Part shown: positions 8,025 to 21,514 of the stretch, one piece after another | Position numbering within the stretch: position 1 is the stretch's first letter | How the letters are laid out: the number at the start of each line of letters is the position of its first letter | Assembly: GCF_932526225.1 (NCBI RefSeq) | Contig: NC_064043.1 | Location: 372,001 to 436,000 of the forward strand | From: Nematostella vectensis | Taxonomy: Eukaryota; Cnidaria; Anthozoa; Actiniaria; Edwardsiidae | Length of the DNA stretch: 64,000 nucleotides | Direction: 5' to 3' | The notes under the pieces: generated by a model | The model's database searches: none | Seen by the model: only the letters and a program-made list of their open reading frames with translations | Told to the model about the DNA's origin: nothing | Program-made: the position numbers and the translations under genes

Positions 8025-9964
8025 AAAGTGAGTTTGCAAAATAAGCTAGCTAGATTTATTGATAATATGTATTCAATTTGTTCCTAGGAAGTTAACAAAA
8101 AACACAAAGCAAAGAGTTTGAGGAAGTAAACAAGTATGTGAACTTTAATGTTCTATTTGAAGGGGTGCATTTTGTACAGGGAAGCATACATAGAATGCTT
8201 AACTGGTGGAGAGGGAAGAGGTAAAAGTTTATTGAGCATAATTTCAACAATAGCAGAGGGAAGAGAGGGGCACTCTCTTCATACAATATTGCAGTTGTTA
8301 CCTATTATTAAATAAGTTTGTAACATGTCTTTGTTTATTAAGCAAGGTCTATTTCTGAGACAAGCAAACTCAAGTAAGGCTGTTGAAATAACAGGTGAGT
8401 GTTAAAAGAAAAACAATTATCTGATTGGAAAACTACTGTAGATTCCTTTGCACCAAAATAAGAACAAACTTCATTTTGTTTGTTATTTATGAGGAACGAG
8501 ATGAGCTCTACAAAGCCATAAAGAAATATGTATTGCTCATCTAAATTATACAAGTAAATAATAATATTAAAAAAGAACTACTGTAAGTATCTAGAGTGGT
8601 TTTCATTAACCCGTGAAACAAAGTGTGATAGTTAAACGGTGATAGTTAGTAAAACACAAAAAAGTACAATAGAATCAGATCACCACAAAGTGTAATACGC
8701 TAAAGCGTAGTTCACGGGTTAATGAAGGTTTTTACATTTCAACCTTACATCCACATGAAAGTAATGCCTAATATCGAGTGCCCTACAGTAAGTGTTTTGC
8801 AGTCAAGTTGTTTTCTGTTAGTAGGTAAAAAAATATTCTAAATAATAGTAATCACAGCTATGGTCACCACTTACACATATAGCACTTGTAATGAAAAGAA
8901 AGAAAATATATATATATATGCAGTCAAACAACAGAATTGCATGATAACCTTGAATATATTGAATAAAGGACTGTAAAAAACATCTTTTGTACTAGTTGCT
9001 TGAATTGACCCTTGGCTATTTTTAGCTGAATTCCCCTCCCCCTCTAAAAAAGAAAATAATAATAATAATAGAACAAAACTAAAAAGAAAACAAACACAGC
9101 AGAGACCCCCACCAACAATTTTGATTTTTTTTACTTTCCTTTAAAGGGGGAGTGTCATGTTTAAGAGATTTGCAATAGCTCTAGAGCCCTGACACAATGA
9201 ACTTCAGTGAAATTCTAATACTGACTTATGAGCTTTTGGTACATGTGGGAGACTTTAAACAAAACAAAAAAAATGGCCACAAACTGTCAATTAACATAGT
9301 TTTCAATATAATATTGCATATTATTTAATAAGGTATTGACAGCTTTTAAAAAGTTTAACTGTTTGTAGACACTTAAAAGCCTACAAGAATCACTGACTCC
9401 AGACATGCGCAGTACTATGTTGCTGCCCCTTTAAAGTAAAATACAGCTTTACTTAGTCAGCGTAGACAAAATTGCGGATTTTGTCAATATTCTAATATGA
9501 AGATGTCAGCGTCTTTTTTCTTTGCTAATTTGATGTCATGTACACAATAAAAGAGATGCGCCCGTGCGCATGGCGAGTCCCCAAGGGACCCAAGACGCCC
9601 AAATAGACCTCTATTTTTTGTCATCCACAATCTCGGCGAGCTGTGCGTGGCGTAACCGTATTACAGGCCTGGGATCCTGGTTATTGTCCTCCCCATTAAT
9701 GCGCGGGTTGGGATAACCTTGCAAGAGTGTTGTACAGCATATTCGCTCGGAAATGTCGGTGCTTGGGGCCTTCGGGTTCTTTACAGCCTTCCGTAAAAGC
9801 CTGGTGCTGCCATACCGATTGGGTAATCCGTATGTATGGTTTCCGTTTTGTTCTTCAAACCGGTTCGATCCCAGGCCAATGGGCTGTTTTTTTTAGTTCG
9901 TTTTTTTTTTCTTTGTGCTGGACCCCCTTAATCCTGATAGGTTTTGCGCAAAAATAATAAAAAA
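8025..9964 (+). repeat. Unit 5, B-type 5' half, 64 bp-class deletion
   Basis: From the start to about 9080 it is almost a copy of unit 4. It then switches to A-like sequence ('cacagcagag', 'ttaaaggggg'). A deletion of about 64 bp at 9508/9509 joins 'gatgtca' directly to 'gcgtc', removing the C-rich stretch and 'ttacgtc'. Box B is at 9862-9872 (short 'aaaccgg' form). Confidence 0.93.
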
Positions 9965-11970
9965 AAAGTGAGTTTGCAAAATAAGCTTGCTAGATTTATT
10001 GATAATATGTATTCAATTTGTTCCTAGGAAGTTAACAAAAAACACAAGGCAAAGAGTTTGATGAAGTAAACAAGTATGTGAACTTTAATGTTCTATTTGA
10101 AGGGGTGCATTTTGTACAGGGAAGCATACATAGAATGCTTAACTGGTGGAGAGGGAAGAGGTAAAAGTTTATTGAGCATAATTTCAACAATAGCAGAGGG
10201 AAGAGAGGGGCACTCTCTTCATACAATATTGCAGTTGTTACCTATTATGAAATAAGTTTGTAACATGTCTTTGTTTATTAAGCAAGGTCTATTTCTGAGA
10301 CAAGCAAACTCAAGTAAGGCTGTTGAAATAACAGGTGAGTGTTAAAAGATAAACAATTATCTGATTAGAAAACTACTGTAGATTCCTTTGCACCAAAATA
10401 AGAACAAACTTCATTTTGTTTGTTATTTATGAGGAACGAGATGAACTCTACAAAGCCATAAAGAAATATGTATTGCTCATCTAAATTATACAAGTAAATA
10501 ATAATATTAAAAAAAAACTACTGTAAGTATCTAGAGTGGTTTTCATTAACCCGTGAAACAAAGTGTGATAGTTAAACGGTAATAGTTAGTAAAACACAAA
10601 AAATTACAATAGAATCAGATCACCACAAAGTGTAATACGCTAAAGCGTAGTTCACGGGTTAATGAAGGTTTTGACATTTCAACCTTACATCCACATGAAA
10701 GTAATGCCTAATATCGAGTGCCCTACAGTAAGTGTTTTGCAGTCAAGTTGTTTTCTGTTAGTAGGTAAAAAAATATTCTAAATAATAGTAATCATAGCTA
10801 TGGTCACCACTTACACATATAGCACTTGTAATGAAAAGAAAGAAAATATATATATATATATGCAGTCAAACAACAGAATTGCATGATAACCTTGAATATA
10901 TTGAATAAAGGACTGCAAAAAACATCTTTTGTACTAGTTGCTTGAATTGACCCTTGGCTATTTTTAGCTGAATTCCCCTCCCCCTCTAAAAAAGAAAATA
11001 ATAATAATAATAGAACAAAACTAAAAAGAAAACAAACACAGCAGAGACCCCCACCAACAATTTTGATTTTTTTTTTTACTTTTATTTAAAGGGGGAGTGT
11101 CATGGTTAAGAGATTTGCAATAGCTCTAGAGCCCTGACACAATGAACTTCAGTGAAATTCTAATACTGACTTATGAGCTTTTGGTACATGTGGGAGACTT
11201 TAAACAAAACAAAAAAAATGACCACAAACTGTCCATTAACATAGTTTTCAATATAATATTGCATATTATTTAATAAGGTATTGACAGCTTTTAAAAAGTT
11301 CAGCTGTTTGTAGACAATTAAAAGCCTACAATAAACACTGACTCCAGACATGCGCAGTACTATGCTGCTGCCCCTTTAAAGTAAAATACAGCTTTACTTA
11401 GTCAGCGTAGACAATATTGCGGATTTTGTCAATATTCTAATATGAAGATGTCAATATTCTCCCCCCTTACGTCTTTATTTCTATTTATTTTATGCTTTTC
11501 ACATGATACCAAAACAGCGTCTTTTTTCTTTGCTAATTTGATGTCATGTACACACTAAAAGAGATGCGCCCGTGCGCATGGCGAGTCCCCAAGGGACCCA
11601 AGACGCCCAAATAGACCTCTATTTTTTGTCATCCACAATCTCGGCGAGCTGTGCGTGGCGTAACCGTATTACAGGCCTGGGATCCTGGTTATTGTCCTCC
11701 CCATTAATGCGCGGGTTGGGATAACCTTGCAAGAGTGTTGTACAGCATATTCGCTCGGAAATATCGGTGCTTGGGGCCTTCGGGTTCTTTACAGCCTTCC
11801 GTAAAAGCCTTGTGCTGCCATACCGATTGGGTAATCCGTATGTATGGTTTCCGTTTTGTTCTTCAAACCGGGTTCGATCCCAGGCCAATGGACTTTTTTT
11901 TTAGTTCGTTTTTTTTTTCTTTGTGCTGGACCCCCTTAATCCTGATAGGTTTTGCGCAAAAATAATAAAA
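9965..11970 (+). repeat. Unit 6, B-type 5' half, A-like 3' half
   Basis: B markers in the first 700 bp, then A-like 'cacagcagag', 'ttaaaggggg' and 'gtccattaac'. Box B is at 11871-11881, followed by 'ccaatggac', a variant also found in units 10, 16 and 27 (unit 19 reads 'ccaatagac'). Confidence 0.92.
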
Positions 11971-13979
11971 AAAGTGAGTTTGCAAAATAAGCTTGCTAGA
12001 TTTATTGATAATATGTATTCAATTTGTTCCTAGGAAGTTAACAAAAAACACAAAGCAAAGAGTTTGAGGAAGTAAACAAGTATGTGAACTTTAATGTTCT
12101 ATTTGAAGGGGTGCATTTTGTACAGGGAAGCATACATAGAATGCTTAACTGGTGGAGAGGGAAGAGGTAAAAGTTTATTGAGCATAATTTCAACAATAGC
12201 AGAGGGAAGAGAGGGGCACTCTCTTCATACACTATTGCAGTTGTTACCTATTATTAAATAAGTTTGTAACATGTCTTTGTTTATTAAGCAATATCTATTT
12301 CTGAGACAAGCAAACTCAAGTAAGGCTGTTGAAATAACAGGTGAGTGTTAAAAGATAAACAATTATCTGATTAGAAAACTACTGTAGATTCCTTTGCACC
12401 AAAATAAGAACAAACTTCATTTTGTTTGTTATTTATGAGGAACGAGATGAACTCTACAAAGCCATAAAGAAATATGTATTGCTCATCTAAATTATACAAG
12501 TAAATAATAATATTAAAAAAAAACTACTGTAAGTATCTAGAGTGGTTTTCTTTAACCCGTGAAACAAAGTGTGATAGTTAAACGGTAATAGTTAGTAAAA
12601 CACAAAAAAGTACAATAGAATCAGATCACCACAAAGTGTAATACGCTAAAGCGTAGTTCACGGGTTAATGAAGGTTTTGACATTTCAACCTTACATCCAC
12701 ATGAAAGTAATGCCTAATATCGAGTGCCCTACAGTAAGTGTTTTGCAGTCAAGTTGTTTTCTGTTAGTAGGTAAAAAAATATTCTAAATAATAGTAATCA
12801 TAGCTATGGTCACCACTTACACATATAGAACTTGTAATGAAAAGAAAGAAAGAAAAAAATATATATATGCAGTCAAACAACAGAATTGCATGATAACCTT
12901 GAATATATTGAATAAAGGACTGCAAAAAACATCTTTTGTACTAGTTGCTTGAATTGACCCTTGGCTATTTTTAGCTGAATTCCCCTCCCCCTCTAAAAAA
13001 GAAAATAATAATAATAATAATAGAACAAAACTAAAAAGAAAACAAACACAGCAGAGACCCCCACCAACAATTTTGATTTTTTTTTTTTACTTTCCTTTAA
13101 AGGGGGAGTGTCATGGTCAAGAGATTTGCAATAGCTCTAGAGCCCTGACACAATGAACTTCAGTGAAATTCTAATACTGACTTATGAGCTTTTGGTACAT
13201 GTGGGAGACTTTAAACAAAACCAAAAAATGACCACAAACTGTCAATTAACATAGTTTTTAATATAATATTGCATATTATTTAATAAGGTATTCACAGCTT
13301 TTAAAAAGTTCAACTGTTTGTTGACACTTTAAAGCCTACAAGAATCACTGACTCCAGACATGCACAGTACTATGTTGCTGCCCCTTTAAAGTAAAATACA
13401 GCTTTACTTAGTCAGCGTAGACAAAATTGCGGATTTTGTCAATATTCTAATATGGAGATGTCAATATTCTCCCCCCTTACGTCTTTATTTCTATTTATTT
13501 TATGATTTTCACATGATACCAAAACAGCGTCTTTTTCTTCGCTAATTTGATGTCATGTACACAATAAAAGAGATGCGACCGTGCGCATGGCGAGTCCCCA
13601 AGGGACCCAAGACGCCCAAATAGACCTCTATTTTTTGTCATCCACAATCTCTGCGAGCTGTGCGTGGCGTAACCGTATTACAGGCCTGGGATCCTGGTTA
13701 TTGTCCTCCCCATTAATGCGCGGGTTGGGATAACCTTGCAAGAGTGTTGTACAGCATATTCGCTCGGAAATATTGGTGCTTGGGGCCTTCGGGTTCTTTA
13801 CAGCCTTCCGTAAAAGCCTTGTGCTGCCATACCGATTGGGTAATCCGTATGTATGGTTTCCGTTTTGTTCTTCAGACCGGGTTCGATCCCAGGCCAATGG
13901 GCTTTTTTTTGAATTCGTTTTTTTTTTCTTTGTGCTGGACCCCCTTTATCCTGATAGGTTTTGCGCAAAAATAATAAAA
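11971..13979 (+). repeat. Unit 7, subfamily B
   Basis: B markers with the variant 'catacactattg' shared with units 11, 20 and 28. The purine tract before the TA run is lengthened ('aaagaaagaaagaaa'). Box B is at 13880-13890. Confidence 0.92.
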
Positions 13980-15436
13980 AAAGTGAGTTTGACAAATAAG
14001 CTTGCTAGATTTATTGATAATATGTATTCAATTTGCTCCTAGGAAGTTAACAAAAAACACAAAGCAAAGAGTTTGAGGAAGTAAACAAGTATGTGAACTT
14101 TAATTCTCTATTTGAAGGGGTGCATTTTGTACAGTTTTGACATTTCAACCTTACATCCACATGAAAGTAATGCCTAATATCGAGTGCCCTACAGTAAGTG
14201 TTTTGCAGTCAAGTTGTTTTCTGTTAGTAGGTAAAAAATTATTCTAAATAATAGTAATCATAGCTATGGTCACCACTTACACATATAGAACTTGTAATGA
14301 AAAGAAAGAAAAAAAATATATATATATATGCAGTCAAACAACAGAATTGCATGATAACCTTGAATATATTGAATAAAGGACTGCAGAAAAACATCTTTTG
14401 TACTAGTTGCTTGAATTGACCCTTGGCTATTTTTAGCTGAATTCCCCTCCCCCTCTAAAAAAGAAAATAATAATAATAATAGAACATAACTAAAAAGAAA
14501 ACAAACAAATCAGAGACCCCCACCAACAATTTTTATTTTTTTTACTTTTCTTTAAAAGGGGAGTGTCATGGTTAAGAGATTTGCAATAGCTCTAGAGCCC
14601 TGACACAATGAACTTCAGTGAAATTCTAATACTGACTTATGAGCTTTTGGTACATGTGGGAGACTTTAAACAAAACCAAAAAAATGACCACAAACTGTCA
14701 ATTAACATAGTTTTTAATATAATATTGCATATTATTTAATAAGGTATTCACAGCTTTTAAAAAGTTCAACTGTTTGTTGACACTTTAAAGCCTACAAGAA
14801 TCACTGACTCCAGACATGCGCAGTACTATGTTGCTGCCCCTTTAAAGTAAAATACAGCTTTACTTAGTCAGCGTAGACAAAATTGCGGATTTTGTCAATA
14901 TTCTAATATGAAGATGTCAATATTCTCCCCCCTTACGTCTTTATTTCTATTTATTTTATGATTTTCACATGATACCAAAACAGCGTCTTTTTTCTTCGCT
15001 AATTTGATGTCATGTACACAATAAAAGAGATGCGACCGTGCGCATGGCGAGTTCCCAAGGGACCCAAGACGCCCAAAGAGACCTCTATTTTTTGTCATCC
15101 ACAATCTCGGCGAGCTGTGCGTGGCGTAACCGTATTACAGGCCTGGGATCCTGGTTATTGTCCTCCCCATTAATGCGCGGGTTGGGATAACCTTGCAAGA
15201 GTGTTGTACAGCATATTCGCTCGGAAATATCGGTGCTTGGGGCCTTCGGGTTCTTTACAGCCTTCCGTAAAAGCCTTGTGCTGCCATACCGATTGGGTAA
15301 TCCGTATGTATGGTTTCCGTTTTGTTCTCCAGACCGGGTTCGATCCCAGGCCAATGGGCTTTTTTTTTTTAGTTCGTTTTTTTTCTTTGTGCTGGACCCC
15401 CTTAATCCTGATAGGTTTTGCACAAAAATAATAAAA
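13980..15436 (+). repeat. Unit 8, internally deleted (1,457 bp)
   Basis: About 549 bp is missing: 'tttgtacag' at about 14144 joins directly to 'ttttgacattt'. The loss covers the rest of the 5' half and the whole MITE-like element, ending at that element's right flank. The downstream part is normal. Box B is at 15337-15347. Confidence 0.95.
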
Positions 15437-16314
15437 AAAGTGAGTTTGCAAAATAAGCTTGCTAGATTTATTGATTATATGTATTCAATTTGTTCCTAGG
15501 AAGTTAACAAAAAACACAAAGCAAAGAGTTTGAGGAAGTAAACAAGTATGTAAACTTTAATGTTCTATTTGAAGGGGTGCATTTTGTACAGGGAAGCATA
15601 CATAGAATGCTTAACTGGTGGAGAGGGAAGAGGTAAAACTTTATTGAGCATAATTTCAACAATAGCAGGGGGAAGAGAGGGGCACTCTCTTCATACAATA
15701 TTGCAGTTGTTACCTATTATTAAATAAGTTTGTAACATGTCTTTGTTTATTAAGCAAGGTCTATTTCTGAGACAAGCAAACTCAAGTAAGGCTGTTGAAA
15801 TAACAGGTGAGTGTTAAAAGAAAAACAATTATCTGATTAGAAAACTACTGTAGATTCCTTTGCACCAAAATAAGAACAAACTTCATTTTGTTTGTTATTG
15901 ATGAGGAACGAGATGAGCTCTACAAAGCCATAAAGAAATATGTATTGCTCATCTGAATTATACAAGTAAATAATAATATTAAAAAAGAACTACTGTAAGT
16001 ATCTAGAGTGGTTTTCATTAACCCGTGAAACAAAGTGTGATAGTTAAACGGTAATAGTTAGTAAAACACAAAAAAGTACAATAGAATCAGACCACCACAA
16101 AGTGTAATACGCTAAAGCGTAGTTCACGGGTTAATGAAGGTTTTCACATTTCAACCTTACATCCACATGAAAGTAATGCCTAATATCGAGTGCCCTACAG
16201 TAAGTGTTTTGCAGTCAAGTTGTTTTCTGTTAGTAGGTAAAAAAATATTCTAAATAATAGTAATCATAGCTATGGTCACCACTTACACATATAGAACTTG
16301 TTATGAAAAGAAAG

Positions 16315-16402
<88 letters not shown>

Positions 16403-17505
16403 GTCAAACAACAGAATTGCATGATAACCTTGAATATATTGAATAAAGGACTGCAAAAAACATCTTTTGTACTAGTTGCTTGAATTTACCCTTGGCTATT
16501 TTTAGCTGAATTCCCCTCCCCCTCTAAAAAGAAAATAATAATAATAATAGAAGAAAACTAAAAAGAAAACAAACAAAACAGAGACCCCCACCAACAATTT
16601 TGATTTTTTTTACTTTACTTTAAAAGGGGAGTGTCATGGTTAAGAGATTTGCAATAGCTCCAGAGCCCTGACACAATGAACTTCAGTGAAATTCTAATAC
16701 TGACTTATGAGCTTTTGGTACATGTGGGAGACTCTAAACAAAACAAAAAAAAATGACCACAAACTGTCAATTAACATAGTTTTCAATATAATATTGCATA
16801 TTATTTAATAAGGTATTCACAGCTTTTAAATAGTTCAACTGTTTGTTGACACTTTAAAACCTACAAGAATCACTGACTCCAGTTATGCGCAGTACTATGT
16901 TGCTGCCCTTTTAAAGTAAAATACAGCTTTACTTAGTCAGTGTAGACAAAATTGCGGATTTTGTCAATATTCTAATATGAAGATGTCAATATTCTCCCCC
17001 CTTACGTCTTTATTTCTATTTATTTTATGATTTTCACATGATACCGAAACAGCGTCTTTTTTCTTCGCTAATTTGATGTCATGTAGACAATAAAAGAGAT
17101 GCGCCCGTGCGCATGGCGAGTCCCCAAGGGACCCAAGACGCCCAAATAGACCTCTATTTTTTGTCATCCACAATCTCGGCGAGCTGTGCGTGGCGTAACC
17201 GTATTACAGGCCTGGGATCCTGGTTATTGTCCTCCCCATTAATGCGCGGGTTGGGATAACCTTACAAGAGTGTTGTACAGCATATTCGCTCGGAAATATC
17301 GGTGCTTGGGGCCTTCGGGTTCTTTACAGCCTTCCGTAAAAGCCTTGTGCTGCCATACCGATTGGGTAATCCGTATGTATGGTTTCCGTTTTGTTCTTCA
17401 GACCGGGTTCGATCCCAGGCCAATGGGCTTTTTTTTTAATTCGTTTTTTTTTCTTTGTGCTGGACCCCCTTAATCCTGATAGGTTTTGCGCAAAAATAAT
17501 AAAAA
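15437..17505 (+). repeat. Unit 9, subfamily B with expanded TA
   Basis: A B-type unit of 2,069 bp. The extra length is explained by the TA run at 16319-16399. Box B is at 17406-17416. It carries 'ataccgaaac', a change also seen in units 19 and 25-27. Confidence 0.93.
16319..16399. repeat. Expanded (TA)n, about 40 repeats
   Basis: Uninterrupted TA for about 81 bp, against 10-25 bp at the same site in most units. Typical microsatellite expansion within one unit. Confidence 0.95.
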
Positions 17506-19508
17506 AAAGTGAGTTTGCAAAATAAGCTTGCTAGATTTATTGATTATATGTATTCAATTTGTTCCTAGGAAGTTAACAAAAAACACAAAGCAAAGAGTTT
17601 GAGGAAGTAAACAAGTATGTGAACTTTAATGTTCTATTTGAAGGGGCGCATTTTGTACAGGGAAGCATACATAGAATACTTAACTGGTGGAGAGGGGAGA
17701 GGTAACAGTTTATTGAGCATAATGTCAACAATAGCAGGGGGAAGGGAGGGGGTCACTCTCTTCATACAATATTGCAGTTGTTACCTATTATTAAATAAGT
17801 TTGTAAGATATATTTGTTTATTAAGCAAGGTCTATTTCTGAGACAAGCAAACTCAAGTAAGAGCTGTTGAAATAACAGGTGAGTGTTAAAAAAAACAATT
17901 ATCTGATTAAAAAACTAATGTAGATTCCTTTGCACCAAATAAGAACAAACTTCATTTTGTTTGTTATTTATGAGGAACGAGATGAGCTCTACAAGGCCAA
18001 GAAGAAATATGTATTGCTCATCTAAATTATACAAGTAAATAATAATATTAAAAAAGAATTACTGTAAGTAATTAGAGTGGTTTTCATTAACCCGTGAAAC
18101 AAAGTGTGATAGTTAAACGGTAATAGTTAGTAAAACACAAAAAAGAACAATAGAATCAGATCACAACAAAGTGTAATACGCTAAAGCGTAGTTCACGGGT
18201 TAATGAAGGTTTTGACATTTGAACCTTACATCCACATGAAAGTAATGCCTAATATCGAGTGCCCTACAGTAAGTGTTTTGCAGTCAAGTTGTTTTCTGTT
18301 AGTAGGTAAAAAATTATTCTAAATAATAGTAATCATAGCTATGGTCACCACTTACACATATAGCACTTGTAATGAAAAGAAAGAAAATATATATATATGC
18401 AGTCAAACAACAGAATTGCATGATAACCTTGAATATATTGAATAAAGGACTGCAAAAAACATCTTTTGTACTAGTTGCTTGAATTGACCCTTGGCTATTT
18501 TTAGCTGAATTCCCCTCCCCCTCTAAAAAAGAAAATAAAAATAATAATAGAACAAAACTAAAAAGAAAACAAACACAGCAGAGACCCCCACCAACAATTT
18601 TGATTTTTTTTTTACTTTCCTTTAAAGGGGGAGTGTCATGTTTAAGAGATTTGCAATAGCTCTAGAGCCCTGACACAATGAACTTCAGTGAAATTCTAAT
18701 ACTGACTTATGAGCTTTTGGTACATGTGGGAGACTTTAAACAAAACAAAAAAAATGACCACAAACTGTCCATTAACATAGTTTTCAATATAATATTGCAT
18801 ATTATTTAATAAGGTATTGACAGCTTTTAAAAAGTTCAACTGTTTGTAGACACTTAAAAGCCTACAATAAACACTGACTCCAGAAATGCGCAGTACTATG
18901 CTGCTGCCCCTTTAAAGTAAAATACAGCTTTACGTAGTCAGCGTAGACAATATTGCGGATTTTGTCAATATTCTAATATGAATATGTCAATATTCTCCCC
19001 CCTTACGTCTTTATTTCTATTTATTTTATGCTTTTCACATGATACCAAAACAGCGTCTTTTTTCTTTGCTAATTTGATGTCATGTACACAATAAAAGAGA
19101 TGCGCCCGTGCGCATGGCGAGTCCCTAAGGGACCCAAGACGCCCAAATAGACCTCTATTTTTTGTCATTCACAATCTCGTCGAGCTGTGCGTGGCGTAAC
19201 CGTATTACAGGCCTGGGATCCTGGTTATTGTCCTCCCCATTAATGCGCCGGTTGGGATAACCTTGCAAGAGTGTTGTACAGCATATTCGCTCGGAAATAT
19301 CGGTGCTTGGGGCCTTCGGGTTCTTTACAGCCTTCCGTAAAAGCCTTGTGCTGCCATACCGATTGGGTAATCCGTATGTATGGTTTCCGTTTTGTTTTTC
19401 AAACCGGGTTCGATCCCAGGCCAATGGACTTTTTTTTTTAGTTCGTTTTTCTTTTCTTTGTGCTGGACCCCCTTAATCCTGATAGGTTTTGCGCAAAAAT
19501 AATAAAAC
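17506..19508 (+). repeat. Unit 10, subfamily A
   Basis: A markers with 'gaggggg​tcactc' in place of 'gaggggcactc', shared with units 19, 26 and 27. Also carries 'gcgccggttgg' near the end. Box B is at 19407-19417, followed by 'ccaatggac'. Confidence 0.92.
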
Positions 19509-21514
19509 AAAGTGAGTTTGCAAAATAAGCTTGCTAGATTTATTGATAATATGTAATCAATTTGTTCCTAGGAAGTTAACAAAAAACACAAAGCAAAGAG
19601 TTTGAGGAAGTAAACAAGTATGTGAACTTTAATGTTCTATTTGAAGGGGTGCATTTTGTACAGGAAAGCATACATAGAATGCTTAACTGGTGGAGAGGGA
19701 AGAGGTAAAAGTTTATTGAGCATAATTTCAACAATAGCAGAGGGAAGAGAGGGGCACTCTCTTCATACACTATTGCAGTTGTTACCTATTATTAAATAAG
19801 TTTGTAACATGTCTTTGTTTATTAAGCAAGGTCTATTTCTGAGACAAGCAAACTCAAGTAAGGCTGTTGAAATAACAGGTGAGTGTTAAAAGATAAACAA
19901 TTATCTGATTAGAAAACTACTGTAGATTCCTTTGCACCAAAATAAGAACAAACTTCATTTTGTTTGTTATTTATGAGGAACGAGATGAGCTCTACAAAGC
20001 CATAAAGAAATATGTATTGCTCATCTAAATTATATAAGTAAATAATAATATTAAAAAAAAAATACTGTAAGTATCTAGAGTGGTTTTCATTAACCCGTGA
20101 AACAAAGTGTGATAGTTAAACGGTAATAGTTAGTAAAACACAAAAAAGTACAATAGAATCAGATCACCACAAAGTGTAATACGCTAAAGCGTAGTTCACG
20201 GGTTAATGAAGGTTTTGACATTTCAACCTTACATCCACATGAAAGTAATGCCTAATATCGAGTGCCCTACAGTAAGTGTTTTGCAGTCAAGTTGTTTTCT
20301 GTTAGTAGGTAAAAAAATATTCTAAATAATAGTAATCATAGCTATGGTCACCACTTACACATATAGAACTTGTAATGAAAAGAAAGAAAAAAAATATATA
20401 TATATGCAGTCAAACAACAGAATTGCATGATAACCTTGAATATATTGAATAAAGGACTTCAAAAAAAACATCTTTTGTACTAGTTGCTTGAATTGACCCT
20501 TGGCTATTTTTAGCTGAATTCCCCTCCCCCTCTAAAAAAGAAAATAATAATAATAATAGAACAAAACTAAAAAGAAAACAAACACAACAGAGACCCCCAC
20601 CAACAATTTTGATTTTTTTTACTTTCCTTTAAAAGGGGAGTGTAATGGTTAAGAGATTTGCAATAGCTCTAGAGCCCTGACACAATGAACTTCAGTGAAA
20701 TTCTAATACTGACTTATGAGCTTTTGGTACATGTGGGAGACTTTAAACAAAACAAAAAAAAATGACCACAAACTGTCAATTTAACATAGTTTTCAATATA
20801 ATATTGCATATTATTTAAAAAGGTATTCACAGCTTTTAAAAAGTTCAACTGTTTGTAGACACTTTAAAGCCTACAAGAATCACTGACTCCAGACATGCGC
20901 AGTACTATGTTGCTGCCCCTTTAAAGTAAAATACAGCTTTACTTAGTCAGCGTAAACAAAATTGCGGATTTTGTCAATATTCTAATATGAAGATGTCAAT
21001 ATTCTCCCCCCTTACGTCTTTATTTCTATTTATTTTATGATTTTCACATGATACCAAAACAGCGTCTTTTTTCTTCGCTAATTTGATGTCATGTACACAA
21101 TAAAAGAGATGCGCCCGTGCGCATGGCGAGTCCCCAAGGGACCCAAGACGCCCAAATAGACCTCTATTTTTGTCATCCACAATCTCGGCGAGCTGTGCGT
21201 GGCGTAACCGTATTACAGGCCTGGGATCCTGGTTATTGTCCTCCCCATTAATGCGCGGGTTGGGATAACCTTGCAAGAGTGTTGTACAGCATATTCGCTT
21301 GGAAATATCGGTGCTTGGGGCCTTCGGGTTCTTTACAGCCTTCCGTAAAAGCCTTGTGCTGCCATACCGATTGAGTAATCCGTATGTATGGTTTCCGTTT
21401 TGTTCTTCAGACCGGGTTCGATCCCAGGCCAATGGGCTTTTTTTTTTAATTCGTTTTTTTTCTTTGTGCTGGACCCCCTTAATCCTGATAGGTTTTGCGC
21501 AAAAATAATAAAAA
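19509..21514 (+). repeat. Unit 11, subfamily B
   Basis: B markers with 'catacactattg'. The T homopolymer between the two minus-strand open frames is one base shorter than usual, which merges them into a 152-codon open frame (20974-21432); this is not judged a gene. Box B is at 21415-21425. Confidence 0.92.

Noticed and set aside
11735-11965. Plus-strand ORFs of 65-99 codons over the module
   Set aside because: They run through the box B and T-runs, change frame with homopolymer length between units, and encode no recognisable protein.
17629-17841. A 70-codon plus-strand ORF in units 10, 19, 26 and 27
   Set aside because: It exists only because of the 'ggggtcactc' variant that shifts the frame. 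No domain or initiation context supports it.
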